A DNA stretch of 64,000 bases from Notospermus geniculatus (Eukaryota; Nemertea; Pilidiophora; Heteronemertea; Lineidae). The position numbers and the translations under genes were made by a program. The stretch covers positions 111,432-175,431 of the forward strand of contig NMRB01000664.1 of the NCBI GenBank assembly GCA_002633025.1, written 5' to 3'. The notes under the pieces were generated by a model, which did not search any database, was not told where the DNA came from, and saw nothing but the letters and a program-made list of their open reading frames with translations. Shown here one piece after another: positions 12,682 to 24,900 of this stretch (position 1 is its first letter; every line of letters begins with the position of its first letter).

Positions 12682-12785
12682 GGCCTGTTTCATAAAGTGA
12701 CTTTAAGCTAATGGTACCATAACTCAATGCATTTTCCATTTGGTTAAATGTAGCATTAGCTTAAAGTTACTTTATGAAACAGGCC
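12682..12785. mobile_element. Palindromic MITE, GGCCTGTTTCATAAAG ends
   Basis: The left arm GGCCTGTTTCATAAAGTGAC then TTTAAGCTAATG returns inverted as CATTAGCTTAAAGTTAC then TTTATGAAACAGGCC. About 104 bp. Confidence 0.8.
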
Positions 12786-13116
12786 CCTGGTGTGTTAGTT
12801 CATCTTGACCACGAAAAGATTTTCAATCATTGCCCCTCTCTGATAGCACATACATTGTACATGTACATCAAAACGATTCATCACACGAGCAAAGATACCG
12901 CTGTCGACAGCACTGCTGTATGGATGCAATGTGAGTATTTCTATCTCGGCCGATATGGTACAAGAGTGCATGTCCATCCCTAAATATTTGTCTTGCCCGA
13001 TGGGCGAAGAATGCCTGGAGTGCGCACCCATGGCCAACGAAAGAGACATGCTGGCAGAGATCGTTGACTCGGTAACACTCGCTAAAACCGCGTCTCTCTG
13101 AACATTTTACGCCGGT

Positions 13117-13212
13117 CTTTTACGATTTTCACAGGGAAATTGATAACCATTACACAGCTAACGTGGCTGATCAACTGATAAAGTCTTATTCCCTGTAAAA
13201 ATCGTAAAACAC
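13117..13212. repeat. Imperfect inverted repeat just after the formin stop
   Basis: TTTTACGATTTTCACAGGGA at the left is matched in reverse complement by TCCCTGTAAAAATCGTAAAA at the right, with about 50 nt between. It lies within 130 nt of the stop codon, so in the mRNA it would form a hairpin in the proximal 3' UTR. It could equally be a small MITE. Confidence 0.6.
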
Positions 13213-13235
13213 GCACGTGGAGCCAGCCCTTTCGG

Positions 13236-15982
13236 TTACACCCATGTCACATCAGCCGTAGCTTTCTTTTTCTGCTGTTCCGCCGTCTTCTCAGCTGTGT
13301 CGCTTTTTGGTCGACCAACCAAACCGAACCGTCGCAGTACATTTTTCTTGTCAGCTGGTTCGGTTCTCCCCGATGTCGCTTTCGTGGTGAGTGGGAGTGA
13401 CTTGGGTACTGCAGCCTTTCTTGTTACTCCTGTCTTGCTGGTGTCTCGCATGGATGTTCTGACCGCGGCGTCCCGCTTGAGTGCGACTGAAGGCGAACTT
13501 GCCACAGTGTCTGCCCTGAACGTGCTCCGTGATGAGATATTACGCGAAAATGGACTTTCGACGGTTGGCGTATCCTTTCTTGTCGATACGGCTGGAGAAG
13601 GATTTACTTTCCTGGAGATAGTTTTAGGAATGGCAGGGGAGGGAGAAACCTTATTTTCTGGCGATACCCGGGATCTCGTCGCTGGTGCTACTGTGGGTTT
13701 AGCCACTGTTGGACTCGTGCGGGGTCGACTCGCTTGAGTTGAACCAGACATCGGGATTCTCGCACCCGGTCGCGTTCGTGTACGCCCCTCGCTGCTCGCT
13801 GCAGAAGCTGCAGATACGTCCGACGTTGCCGGTGAGACTGATCGGCCAGTTTTGCTTACAGGTGGTGGTTTCGTGGTTTGAGTCGAACTTGTGCCTGCTC
13901 GCCGCGACGCCGGTTTCGCTGGTGTACTTCCATCCCTCGCCTTGCTGGCAGCTGTCGGACTTAACAATCGAGATGGCGTCCTTGCGACTGGTTTCGTTGT
14001 CTTTTCTTGAGTTACCTTTGGCCCAGTCGTCTTCGCCAGCGATGTCTTGTCTTTCGTGGAGGCAGATTTCAATGCACTGATACCCATCTTCGTGCCTGAA
14101 GTTGGTCGAACTCTGGAGGAGGGGGAGAGCGTTGCAGAGCGTCTCACCACATTAGTCTTTACCGTATTTGTCGATTCCTTGCTGGAAGAAGAGCCCACGC
14201 TCGTTGCTGATTCTGACCGAGGTTTTGATGGGTCGGTTGAGATTGGAGCCGATGGTACTGTCCGTGGCAACCGTTTGATGCTGTTAATGGAATCAACACT
14301 CAACGTGGAGGCCAAACTTGCTGATGAATCCGACGTGCTTTTGGTCATGTTTGGTTGCGGTGTCAGCCTGTCTTTGACCCCAGCCCTTGAGACATCTTGG
14401 CAGGAATAAACCGCAATGGCGGAAACAGGCGGAGAGAGCTTGTCATCTTGTTCAGGAGAATACAGATTGTCATAGTCACTTGTGTCGGAACACACGGCAT
14501 GGGAACTAAGACTGCCTTGCTTATTCATAGGTGAAACAGGAACATCGAAGAAATTTGGGAAAACATCGGATTGCCGACTGTCAGATTCCGAGCTTATCGT
14601 CCTCTTTATCAGTTCATCATTCTTCTCTAACTGGTTCTTTACTTCCTCGAGTTCTTCACTCGTCTCCGATTGTGGCGTCATCATTTTCTTCCTTCCAAGT
14701 GTCGGAGTGCCTGGCAGTTCTGAATCTAAAGTGCTGCTCATGGACGTCCGCTGCGATACCGTGTCTGATTGGGTCTCAGTCTCAAACCCGGTATCACACT
14801 CGGATTNAGCATCAATCCGTTGTATAACTTGTGCTATTTCTCTAGGATTAAGCATACTGCGGCTGCGCCGGGAGAAACGTTGTTGGTGTAATGTGTCTTC
14901 TCTCGTGTGATCCGGGAGCGAATCCGTAGTTTTATTCTCACGTGCTTTAGTCAACTGAGGTACATCGGGTTTTACCTCGGGGGTTTTCACCTCGGGGGGT
15001 TTCACCTCTACTGCTTTCTCTGCCTCCGGTGTCTCTGGACTGAGCGCACTGTGAACATCACTAAGATGTACACTGGCCCGGTTATTCCTAACAGTCCTGG
15101 CTTTCTGACGTCTTTCTTTCGCAGCATCTAAAACGGTATTTTTAGCCGTTTCCTCGGGTTGCTGTGGACTAGTTACTTTATTCTGCCCGGAGTCGTTTAT
15201 GAGATCTTTTGGAGGTTCACTGGCTGCACGGTTCTGACGCAGTTGCCGACGTCGCTGCCGTTCCGCTAATTTCGCTTCCTCTGGCGTCATGACAGGTGCG
15301 TCAGGCTTTTCTACATCAGATTTCACAGGAGTGCTGACCGATCTGCTTGAGTCCTCAAACACTGAATTGTCCTGAGATTTTTGGATTTCACCTTTCTCCT
15401 CCAGCACAAAGTTAATTTCATTTTTATCTAATTCGCTATTCCATCGACGATGCCCTTTCTGCGGACTAGCTGGCGACAGTGTCTCCCTCTCGCGCTCATG
15501 GAATGAACTATTTTCCATGGTCCCACGTCTGAACGACCTCTCTCGACGTCTTCGGCTCATATTGCCAGTTTTATCAATGATAACGTCTTCCCATTTGGGT
15601 TTCGTATTCTGACTAACTTCCTCGCCATTTTGAATTAAATAATCGAGTAACTGTTCATCGTTCGCGGATGTTGTTCCCCTTAGCCGCCGTTTCGCATTTG
15701 GTGTATTAGTTGGAGATTGATTTTCAGCAACCTCTTCAATCTTCTGACCCAATTCAGAAAAATCTGCACTCTGAGGACGTTTATCCGACTCCACGATGGA
15801 ATGCATCTTTTTCGTCGGGTAAACACCACGCCTTGTGAGACTACCACGTGCGAAACCCGAACGAACGAAATCACCACCACTCTCCTCGCCGCCATCTTTG
15901 ATATTGCCGCTCTTGATATCTCCGAGCAGACGGTCAATGATGTTGCCTTTCTCTTTCTCCTCCGGATCGGACGTGGGGCGGG
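13236..15982 (-). CDS. Formin exon l: terminal exon with DAD/WH2-like motif and long disordered tail
   Basis: One exon encodes about 915 residues and the stop codon (TAA at 13236-13238). It opens with [11 protein letters not shown] and [12 protein letters not shown] at exon residues 15-26, a DAD/WH2-like core (xDxLLxxI) as in INF2. Basic patches follow ([22 protein letters not shown]). Then come a short PEVK-like repeat ([13 protein letters not shown]), an acidic/Thr block ([15 protein letters not shown]), a short coiled-coil ([20 protein letters not shown]) and about 350 residues that are Ser/Thr/Pro/Lys/Arg-rich and contain many SP sites. The protein ends in DVTWV. An ambiguous base at 14817 makes one codon NAA. 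FHDC1 has a comparable basic, microtubule-binding C-terminal region, so microtubule binding is a reasonable inference and not shown here. The acceptor is TACTCCTTCCAG. Confidence 0.9.
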
Positions 15983-18900
15983 CTGGAAGGAGTAATAGTA
16001 CTGGCATTAGTCAAGTATTTTTTCCTGTTTGAAAGATGCTCAGGTCTTTGTTAAATATCATCGAGGAGCCAATATGATTCGACAAATAATTCGCAATGTC
16101 GAACTGACAAATTCACAGCCCATGTCATTATCACGATCTGGCAGCTAGAGTCAGCATTCGAACTGTAAAACAATGCAGTTGTTGACGATGACCATTTCGG
16201 TTCTCATCCATTAGGCTCAGGCTCCGACTACGACTACTTTACACAGTGCATATCACAACGCCCAACGATACGTTGCAGTACAGGAGAAGGCCTACATATA
16301 CATGTGCATGTACAGTAAATGCCTCTGTTGTGGTCCCCTCATCAGGACAGCTCGACCTCGGACGTTAGCAGGGCGGAGGTCCAGCCATTGCAGCGTATTC
16401 TAAACCACCAGTGAGCCATTTTTTCAATGGATAATGTATTAGCCTCGTTTTAACCACACCGAGCTTTGGTGTCGTAGAAAACCCGCGTCCACCATTGTGT
16501 TTCTCGCTTCGAGCATTCAGAGAGGCAGTGCAAAGAATACGGGCGAGATGGATATTCATTGAGCTATCTCAAGAATGTTTTGTATCATTAGCTAAATATC
16601 CTGCGGAAAAATCCGTTGAAGAAAGCGCGCTGCTACATGTATCTCATTTCGACTCCTGCAGATTGTTCTTAGCGCTGCACACGGATGTTCACGATGTACA
16701 TGTTTGTTACACAGTGCGTGATTCACTGACGTAGCGTCCTCCGTGAACCGGATGCCGGTGTAGTAGAATCTAATATCTCCCGATATGTGATGTCCCCAAC
16801 AATGCATATCGGGAGATATTAGATTCTACTCTAGAGAGACCAAGACCCTTAATCCTGTGACAAACAATGCAGGGGGATATCAGGCGGGTGGGGACATTAG
16901 ATTTTATCACACCTGGTGGGATTGCCTCTGAACATCTTTAAAATATTTGAAATCAAATTGCACTGAACTTAATATGAATGTTTAGGGCCAGAGAGGTTTT
17001 ATGGAAAGGTGGTTTAGAATAGAAATTGATACCGGATGGAGCTGTCTTCATGGTCATTCCGACCTAAACCCTCGGCGAAGCGCCTCGGGTTTAGGTCTGC
17101 ATTTTAGCTCCACCCTCGCGGGTTTGGTGAGACGACCAATACCTCCAGTTCGGTATCAATTCGTTACATATAGAAATCTAGCAATGTTAGGCCACTGACC
17201 TTTTTTCTTGGCATCAGCAGCCTCCTTTGCTTTCTTTCGTTGCTCAGCCTTTTCTTCCTGTACCTTGCGAAGATGGTTCTCCTGAAACGTCAATGATCAT
17301 AAATGAAGTGCCACGTGTATGCATCAGGTATGCTTCAGGATCCCTCCCCTGGCGGTCGCATCGGGAACCAATATGCGAGAAGACTGGTGTCCTCTTCAAG
17401 CCACACATAGCCAGTGGTAGCAACGAGGCTAGACTGACACTGAGGCCTCAGCTGACACAAGTTAAGGTGATGAGAAAAAAATGGCCGCCATTCTTTGCAT
17501 CACTAATAGAAGTTCGACGCGTTGTGATACCAGTATTAATCCCTCATCAGGCAAGGTACATGTACGGTACCATACTTCAACAGGTTCTTTTATGTATAGC
17601 AACAGTTTCCATGCTAATTGAACTAAGGTCATTCAAATACGTAAATTTGAACAGTCCTAAATGGTATGTACACGCGCGAGCACTGGGTATACGGTGTGCA
17701 TCGAGTGTCTGTGTGTGTGTGTGTGTGTGTGAACTAGGTCACCAAATATGCTTCGTGAGCGTAATCACCAGACGTGTATCCCTGTGTAGCCTAATAATTT
17801 GGCACTCGACAGCGTGCCATTTAAACCCAGTTCTCTGGCCATCGATGGTGGCGCTGATTGATATTCACAATGCCATCTGGAGAAGGCCAGTGGAACTAGG
17901 CTAACATCCTCTGCGTGGGCCCAGGAGGCAGAGCAGTGCAATGTATGTTGGTCGCAACGTGTGTATAGTTATCGAAGATTTATGCACGCATGGGTCGTGG
18001 TTCTTGTGCATCCATAGTGCACACCAGCCTCATCCGCCTCAAAAGGAATCAATCTGCCTGAATTCCCCCTAGGCCTACACCAGCGAACCATTATTGCATT
18101 TAGGTTTGTCAAATTTAGTTATGGCCATTGTTTTATACCTCAAAACCTTTCTCGTTTGGGTATATATTTTTTCATAATGAACCATCACCATTCTTTCACG
18201 TAAACAAGCTTTTTATTCACCTCAATAGCTTTTCGGAATCGATCACAGAAGGTCTGGAATGTCTTGAAGCATTCCTCGAGCTTGAATGACGTCACATCTT
18301 CACATAAAAACTCGGCAAGTTCCTTACGTAATGCCTCCACCTCTTCTAGGTCAAACTCAACTTCTACGATTTCCTGTTTTGCATACTGGAATGGAAAGGA
18401 GCCGAATATGAAAGACAGCAAAAATTGTGGAAGCCTCAATCGTGTTTCAAATCTCATAACAACAGTCAAATGGAAATAACAAAATTGTATTCCAAAGTAA
18501 ATTCACCACCAGGAACTGCTGCTTACATGCAAGAAGTCAGTCATTTGAGCTTGAAAGTCCTGCTCGGTCTTGGCAATTTGGTCTGATATGTTCTTCACTT
18601 TTGCACTCAGGTTTTTTATGTCGCTCTGGATGGATTCAATGGAAGTCCTGTTGGGAAAAAATGGCAAAATGTAAAAAAAGAAGGAATATGAAGCATCACC
18701 AATGTTGATGCTTAGCAGTGAAACAAATCACGGCAACGTAGTTCTAAGCCAAAATTGATTCAGAATAACATATTCGGATGAAATTTCGCCCGTTCTACAT
18801 TTTTTGGAGAAAATTTTGAATGGCTTCTTCATGTACTTACTGAGAAGCTTCTTTGAGGAACCTCATTTTTGCGGGAAAGTCCAACAGGCCTGGGTTTTTC

Positions 18901-21900
18901 TGTTCAATTTGCTGCAAAGGAAGAGTTACGTTATTTTACAACCCATGGAAAAATATCAAGAATTGTTGCCTTTCAGCTCGTCGAAGTGTCACGGTTGACG
19001 TCTTCAGAGCTCTCATTGAAAAGTACGAAATTATTATCTTGGGGAGAGGGAGGTCAAACACAACGCCGAAGAAGATCGTTATGTTGTTGTTTTTTTCTCA
19101 ATCAAATGCCATGATTTCAAGTACATGTATTACGATATCAAAACCAGAACGTTTTTATGTTACACTGTTGCGACCCCAACCTACATGTATTTTCCATTAC
19201 ATTGTAAATTAGTCCAAATATTCGGCTTTGATGATAACATGTAACACGATAACATGCTGACGTTGGCCAGTACAAGCATTGCATTGTTAAGGAAAATTAC
19301 TCTCCTAATTCTTAAAAAAACTCAACTTTGTTGTTAAAAGGGCACCTAGCCACGGGAGAGTTTCCCCGCGTCATCTGGTTCTCTATGGGCAACTCTCTAT
19401 GGGTAGTTGTTTGTGTCATTGGCCTCGGTGAAGGCGTAAGGAAACAAACAATGATGAATTGCCCAGTGTGAGCCAACTTCCAAGAGAAAACTCTCCCGTG
19501 GATAGGCGGATAGGGGGCTGACTGAGGGGGGATAAGGCGTCTACGATATCCATTTAAAGGGATACTCCACTCATTGTGTAAAATTTTGAATTTTTGAAAT
19601 ATCGTTAATACATTCAAATCCACTGATATCTGCAACATGTCGTGTTTTTTTTTAATCAGGAAACTCATCATTTTAAGTATTTTAATTGGATCCCAAGGGG
19701 ACCATTGCACAGCACTCATGATGTCATCAGTGCTCAATGCATATTTATGAAGGTACAACCAATAGGCCTGGGCAGTCACAGTATTAGCTCATTCACTACA
19801 AAGGTCGTCAGTGACATCACAACTCATGGCTATAGTCTCCATGGATTGATAAAAATTCAAAAGTTTACAATGAGTGGAGTCTCCCTTTAACATTNATACC
19901 TTACGCAAATTTTAAAATACAATGTACTCAAAAACACAGGCACATCATACCATTCATTAGTAACTAAATTGAAACTAAAAGAAATTTAAACCATACCATG
20001 ACAAGGAAATGCATCATATTCATTCTCGGTTTGTTGGCTCGGATCTCTGTGAGTTTAAGAAGAGAAGTCATTTTGAACCCTGCCGCATCACCCGCATAGC
20101 CACCCTGAAATAATCATCAACGAAATAGCCACACATCATTCAAAATAAATCACAACCAAAACTAAATGATGATCCTTTAAGCGACTGAGCATGTACCTTT
20201 AAGGTAAACCTGGCAGTTTTTTGTGATGTTTAAAAATTACATTATTCTGAGGAAGACACCAAATCTCGTGACCTAGAAATAATTGTATGGAATAAAACGA
20301 TAAGGTTAGAAGAGATTACACATGTAATCTCTAACACCATACTTGAGAACACGGTAGACTGGTTTACAGTTAGTGCTCCAAGACACCGTTCTCTTGATTC
20401 AAAGCAAACTTCAGACAAATTCTGACTTTGCCAGCTTCAAGGATCATCATTTTACGTCAGCCTATGTCAACTGAAAGTTTCATGCAGATTCACATAATGT
20501 AATTACAGAAATGAAATGGTCCATGGACCACGTGCTTACCCGTTTGGACATAATAGTGTAATGACAGAGAGAAGTACATGTCAGTTATGAGCATAGCCTT
20601 CACATGCACATAAAGGTCATCTAGAGGGAGCCACATAGCACATTTGAGCGGTCTGGGTCAAGTCGTTCCTGAGTTACAGCACATTTGATGATTTTCGGTT
20701 TACGCCACCTAGCGGTCACATTGGAAGTTTAATCAGGCCGAAATTTGGCGTGCTTGTAAAGGTCATATAGAGGGAGGTAAATATCAAGTTTGAGCACTCT
20801 GGGTCAAGCCGTTCCTGAGTTATAGCACTTGGATGATTTTCAGGTTACGCCACCTGGCGGCCATATTGGATGTCCGATCGGGCCAAAACTCGGTATTTTT
20901 TAAGGTACCCCTCTAATACATGTTTAGGCAATGTATGATAACGCTCGGTGAAATAATGAAGAACTGTGGCAGGTTCGTTACTTTTGTAGAACTTTGACCT
21001 CTGTGACCTTAAAAAGTAGGTCAAATCAAAAACCCGTTATATATGTTATGTATCCTAATTAGATACTGTACACCTATGATAAAAATTTGGAGATGATCCA
21101 GTCATTAGTTCAGGAGTTATTGCACTTTTTGTGTTTTGGGTTTTGGCCACCTGGAGGCCAAGCCAAGATTCGAATCGGACCGAAACTTGGTGTCATAGGT
21201 CGTCTGACCTAGGGGTATATATGTACCAAGTTTCAGATCAATAGCCCCAGCGGTTACAAAACGTGCCCTGCTAACGGACAACGACGACGACGGACGACGG
21301 ACGCTGCACCACGACAAAAGCTCACAGGTGAGCTAAAAAAAGAAGTTTGAAACTGGCACTGTACGCATGAGGTATGCTTCAGTGTCCCTCCCATGGCGGC
21401 AGCGCCAGGAACCAATATTCAGTAAGACTGCTATCCTGTCCAACCACACACAGCTAGGGGCACCAACTAGGCTAGACTGATACTATGACGAAAGCTTAGC
21501 TGGCACAAGTCCATCATTTTCATCACTTGAGAAGTTCGATGCGCTGTGATAGGATTACTAACCCTTCACCAAGTAAAGTACCATGCTTCAACTCATTGTT
21601 TTACATGTATGTGTAGCAACTAGTCTCGATGCCTAATTAATTGATAACTTACATGTAGATCATTCAAATATCGGTTAGAACACCCTTGTCCAGTATACAT
21701 TGAAACGTCCCGATACACCAGATCATTATCATGCTCGCCACCATGAATTAGCACTAAGGTATACGTTGCACATTGATTGCGTCTGTGCTTACAAACGAGG
21801 TAATGCCTAATGGTTACGTTGGCCGCCACGAGAACTTCATGCAGTTCCTTAACCTTGTCATGCTCAGCCAGTCGACCCAGACCAACAATAAGTGAGGCTA

Positions 21901-24900
21901 AGAAACTGTTCTATGGACAGGCTGGTACTTTAGGTACATGCGAAAAAATTTCGTGTTCGTTATTTTTATCGAGTGCTTCAAAAAACTCATTGCTCATTTT
22001 AAGCTTGCATCAAAAACATCTCCATATTGAGACAGTTCTCGGTCACATAGCAACCAATATCTAGAGTTCACACTTCGAAAATATAAATAAATGTCACATG
22101 CAATGCTAACTGACCATTACTATTTTTATTGACACAAAACATTACAACATTGAAACGGTCATTCAAAGACAGTTTCAAACACCAAATAAACTTATCTATA
22201 ACAAGACATGCTGGGACCATAAACCATATTCTTACCGAATTCATGAAGTTGCCAGCAACGAGTACAAGAAAGAATATTTCTTGGAGATCTTTGCTTTCCT
22301 TCAAATCTGAAATTAGATGAACAAACTGATTCGAAATCTAATGAACTGACCGTAGCGTGTTTTCTACATATTCCACACCATTTTATACATGGGCATGACA
22401 ACAGGTTTCTGAGGTGAAAGACATAGCTTTCTACCAGACTCCAACCCACGGACCCTCGTAAAAACATCAATCGCCAGCACTCAGGGGCAGCACGCCTTAA
22501 CCACTAGGCCAAATCTCCATCTTCAAAAAATATGGTTCAATGGCCGATGTTAAATAAAGCACCCTGCGAGTAATCAATTTTGTACATTGGGATACATTCT
22601 GAATGACATTTACTCATTCTACGCTGACTGATACACCATGTCTGTGGTCAACTTCAAGAACCCATGGATAAGCAGGAAATAGTTGACCTAACAGCTACGC
22701 CAAAGTGACCACCTCCAGACAGCTCGACAGGAACTAGCAACCAAAATCTCACGGCGGGAGAGCAAAAATATAGGGGGCCCAATGCGTTTTCTACATACCT
22801 CTGGACGCGAGTATAATAGCATCAATGGACGGCTTGATATCCTCCATGTTTTGTTTGAACTCCTCCCGAATAAGTAAACTTTCAGTGCGAAGTTTGTAGC
22901 TGTAACATGATCAATATATTTAATTAAGCAGCTTCTTAATGCATTTGATTGATTGGGAGATTTCTAGACGACTGTTGGCTGTGAACAAGGTACAGAAAGA
23001 TCCAACAATTAAAGGAAATATATGGTAGAGAAGTCAAATTTTTAGTGGCCCTCGAAAACCTTGGAGGCTGTGTAAAGAAACTGTTCGATAAACAACGTCC
23101 ATTAATAAGGCCCTATTCCTCTCCATATACAATGTACAACTTTTAATAAGCTTGATAAAGGAGTATGTAAAAGTTTAAAAAAACAACATTTATGTGTTTG
23201 GAAACTCCTACAGCCCATGAATAAAAAGTGTTACATCCTTATTTCAATTAGAGTAGTGGATTCGCAAGAGAGCCTCTCTAAGTAGTCAAGTAGCCTACAT
23301 AAAGAATGTGAAGCAATGTGGACGATGGTAAGGTGAAGGGTTCCTTTAATTTCTTTGATTATCACATTTGGTAGATCTGGCCTTGTGTCATGAACACATT
23401 CCTCACATACGGAATTGAGACCAACAAATTTGTACCGGTACTTATAAACATCAATCGATGCCAAGCTGCCTGCAGACAAAAGCCCCCAGCCACCGATACG
23501 AATCATGGTTTACTCACTTCGCCACATCAAGAAGCTGTAAGATGAATTTCTCGGCAGAACCAAGTTTCTCTTTGTCGCCATCAAAACTCTTCAGGAGTTC
23601 GATCTGAAAAAAGAAATTGCAGAGTAATGTACATGTAAATCTGTCAACATTACTTCTGAGGGAGAAGGTAATTAATTGTTCCTGATAAATTGTTGTCAGG
23701 TGATCACTTATGAGAATTTCTTTGGGGGATGTTAAACTGTGTGTTATCGCTGGCCTGATTCGACTTGTAATAAACACACTGATCAGTGCTGATGAATTCC
23801 AAAACTTCAGGGAACTTCATATTCATAGTCACACCAATGGGCATCCTAGCTACGATAGAGGGCAGCACACCGAAACTCGGTCCTATACAATGGACGGCTT
23901 TTGTGTGGGAAATTGATCAGGACCGAGTTGCCAGTTTCATTTCAGTAGATTTAACCACTGGTGACACCTATTGAGGCAGCGAGCTAGGGTCCTCATTATT
24001 ACTGTTACATATCGGGTGATTCAAAAAAAGTTCCGAACTTTAAGGGTTAATAAATTTCTTCGTAATTAACGTATGACTTTGCCACTTGGTTGGGACTAAG
24101 AAACACACAATCTGAGTTAATTCGACAAATCTCATTCATCTAGCTGGTAAACACCCTGAATTATGACAAAAAGTATCACACTGTCTGAAAAAGGCAATAT
24201 CCAAAGTTAATTTTAAAAAGTCATTTAAAGAGGTGACAGATTCGCCCTCCATTTTGTTGAAAAAACGGCAAATTCCCTCAGATTGGGTCTTTCTTGCTCC
24301 CTGTCAAGTGGCAATGTCATAGGCCTACGTTGATTGTAAAGAAATTTATTAACCCTTAAGGTTCAGAACCGATAAAATCGGATTTATTGGGATTGGTAGA
24401 CTAATACTAAAATATAATGCATCTTTATTTAGACTGATATACGATAGATTTGTCTACCTCATCCTGAGCTGGTAGTATCTTGAGCAAACCACGAAGTTTC
24501 TCAGCCCCCATTGCCTCACTGTCTCCCTGCTTGATGAGGGAGATAATCTCTTCATGTGACATCCGAAACTGACGTAGGAAGATATTGATGTTGAGGCTTC
24601 TCTTGCCGTCCAACAAGTTGATAACCTTGAAAAAATGACGACAGTTTGAATAAGCAGTTATGCCCCCCCCCCTCCCCCATAAATTGGATTACCTTTCNGA
24701 AACCACTCAAACTGCCATGGGCACCAAGATCCAGTATTCAAAAACAACACTGCCAACTTAGAAAGCCATACATCAAGAAGAAGCCTCTCATTAAGAAGTT
24801 GACTTAGGCAGACATCAGTTGAAAGACTGCTAGGTGTCGGCCATCATTCGCAGTCTGTCCCAGTCTGGCCATTCCAATCCTCAGCTATCATGGCTATTAA

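Larger units (their letters stand above)
9180..13235 (-). other. Probable 3' UTR and downstream flank of the formin gene
   Basis: No open frame of coding character lies between the formin stop and 9180. On the minus strand, candidate poly(A) signals AATAAA occur near 12173-12180 and, as AATAAAA, near 9195-9201. The second would imply a 4-kb 3' UTR, but several transposon copies lie in between (11911..12267, 10935..11545, 9780..9942), so the nearer site is as likely. RNA data would decide. Confidence 0.35.

Noticed and set aside
13297-15131. Several open frames on the plus strand over the formin terminal exon
   Set aside because: They are antisense shadows of the long biased minus-strand coding exon and carry no recognisable motifs.
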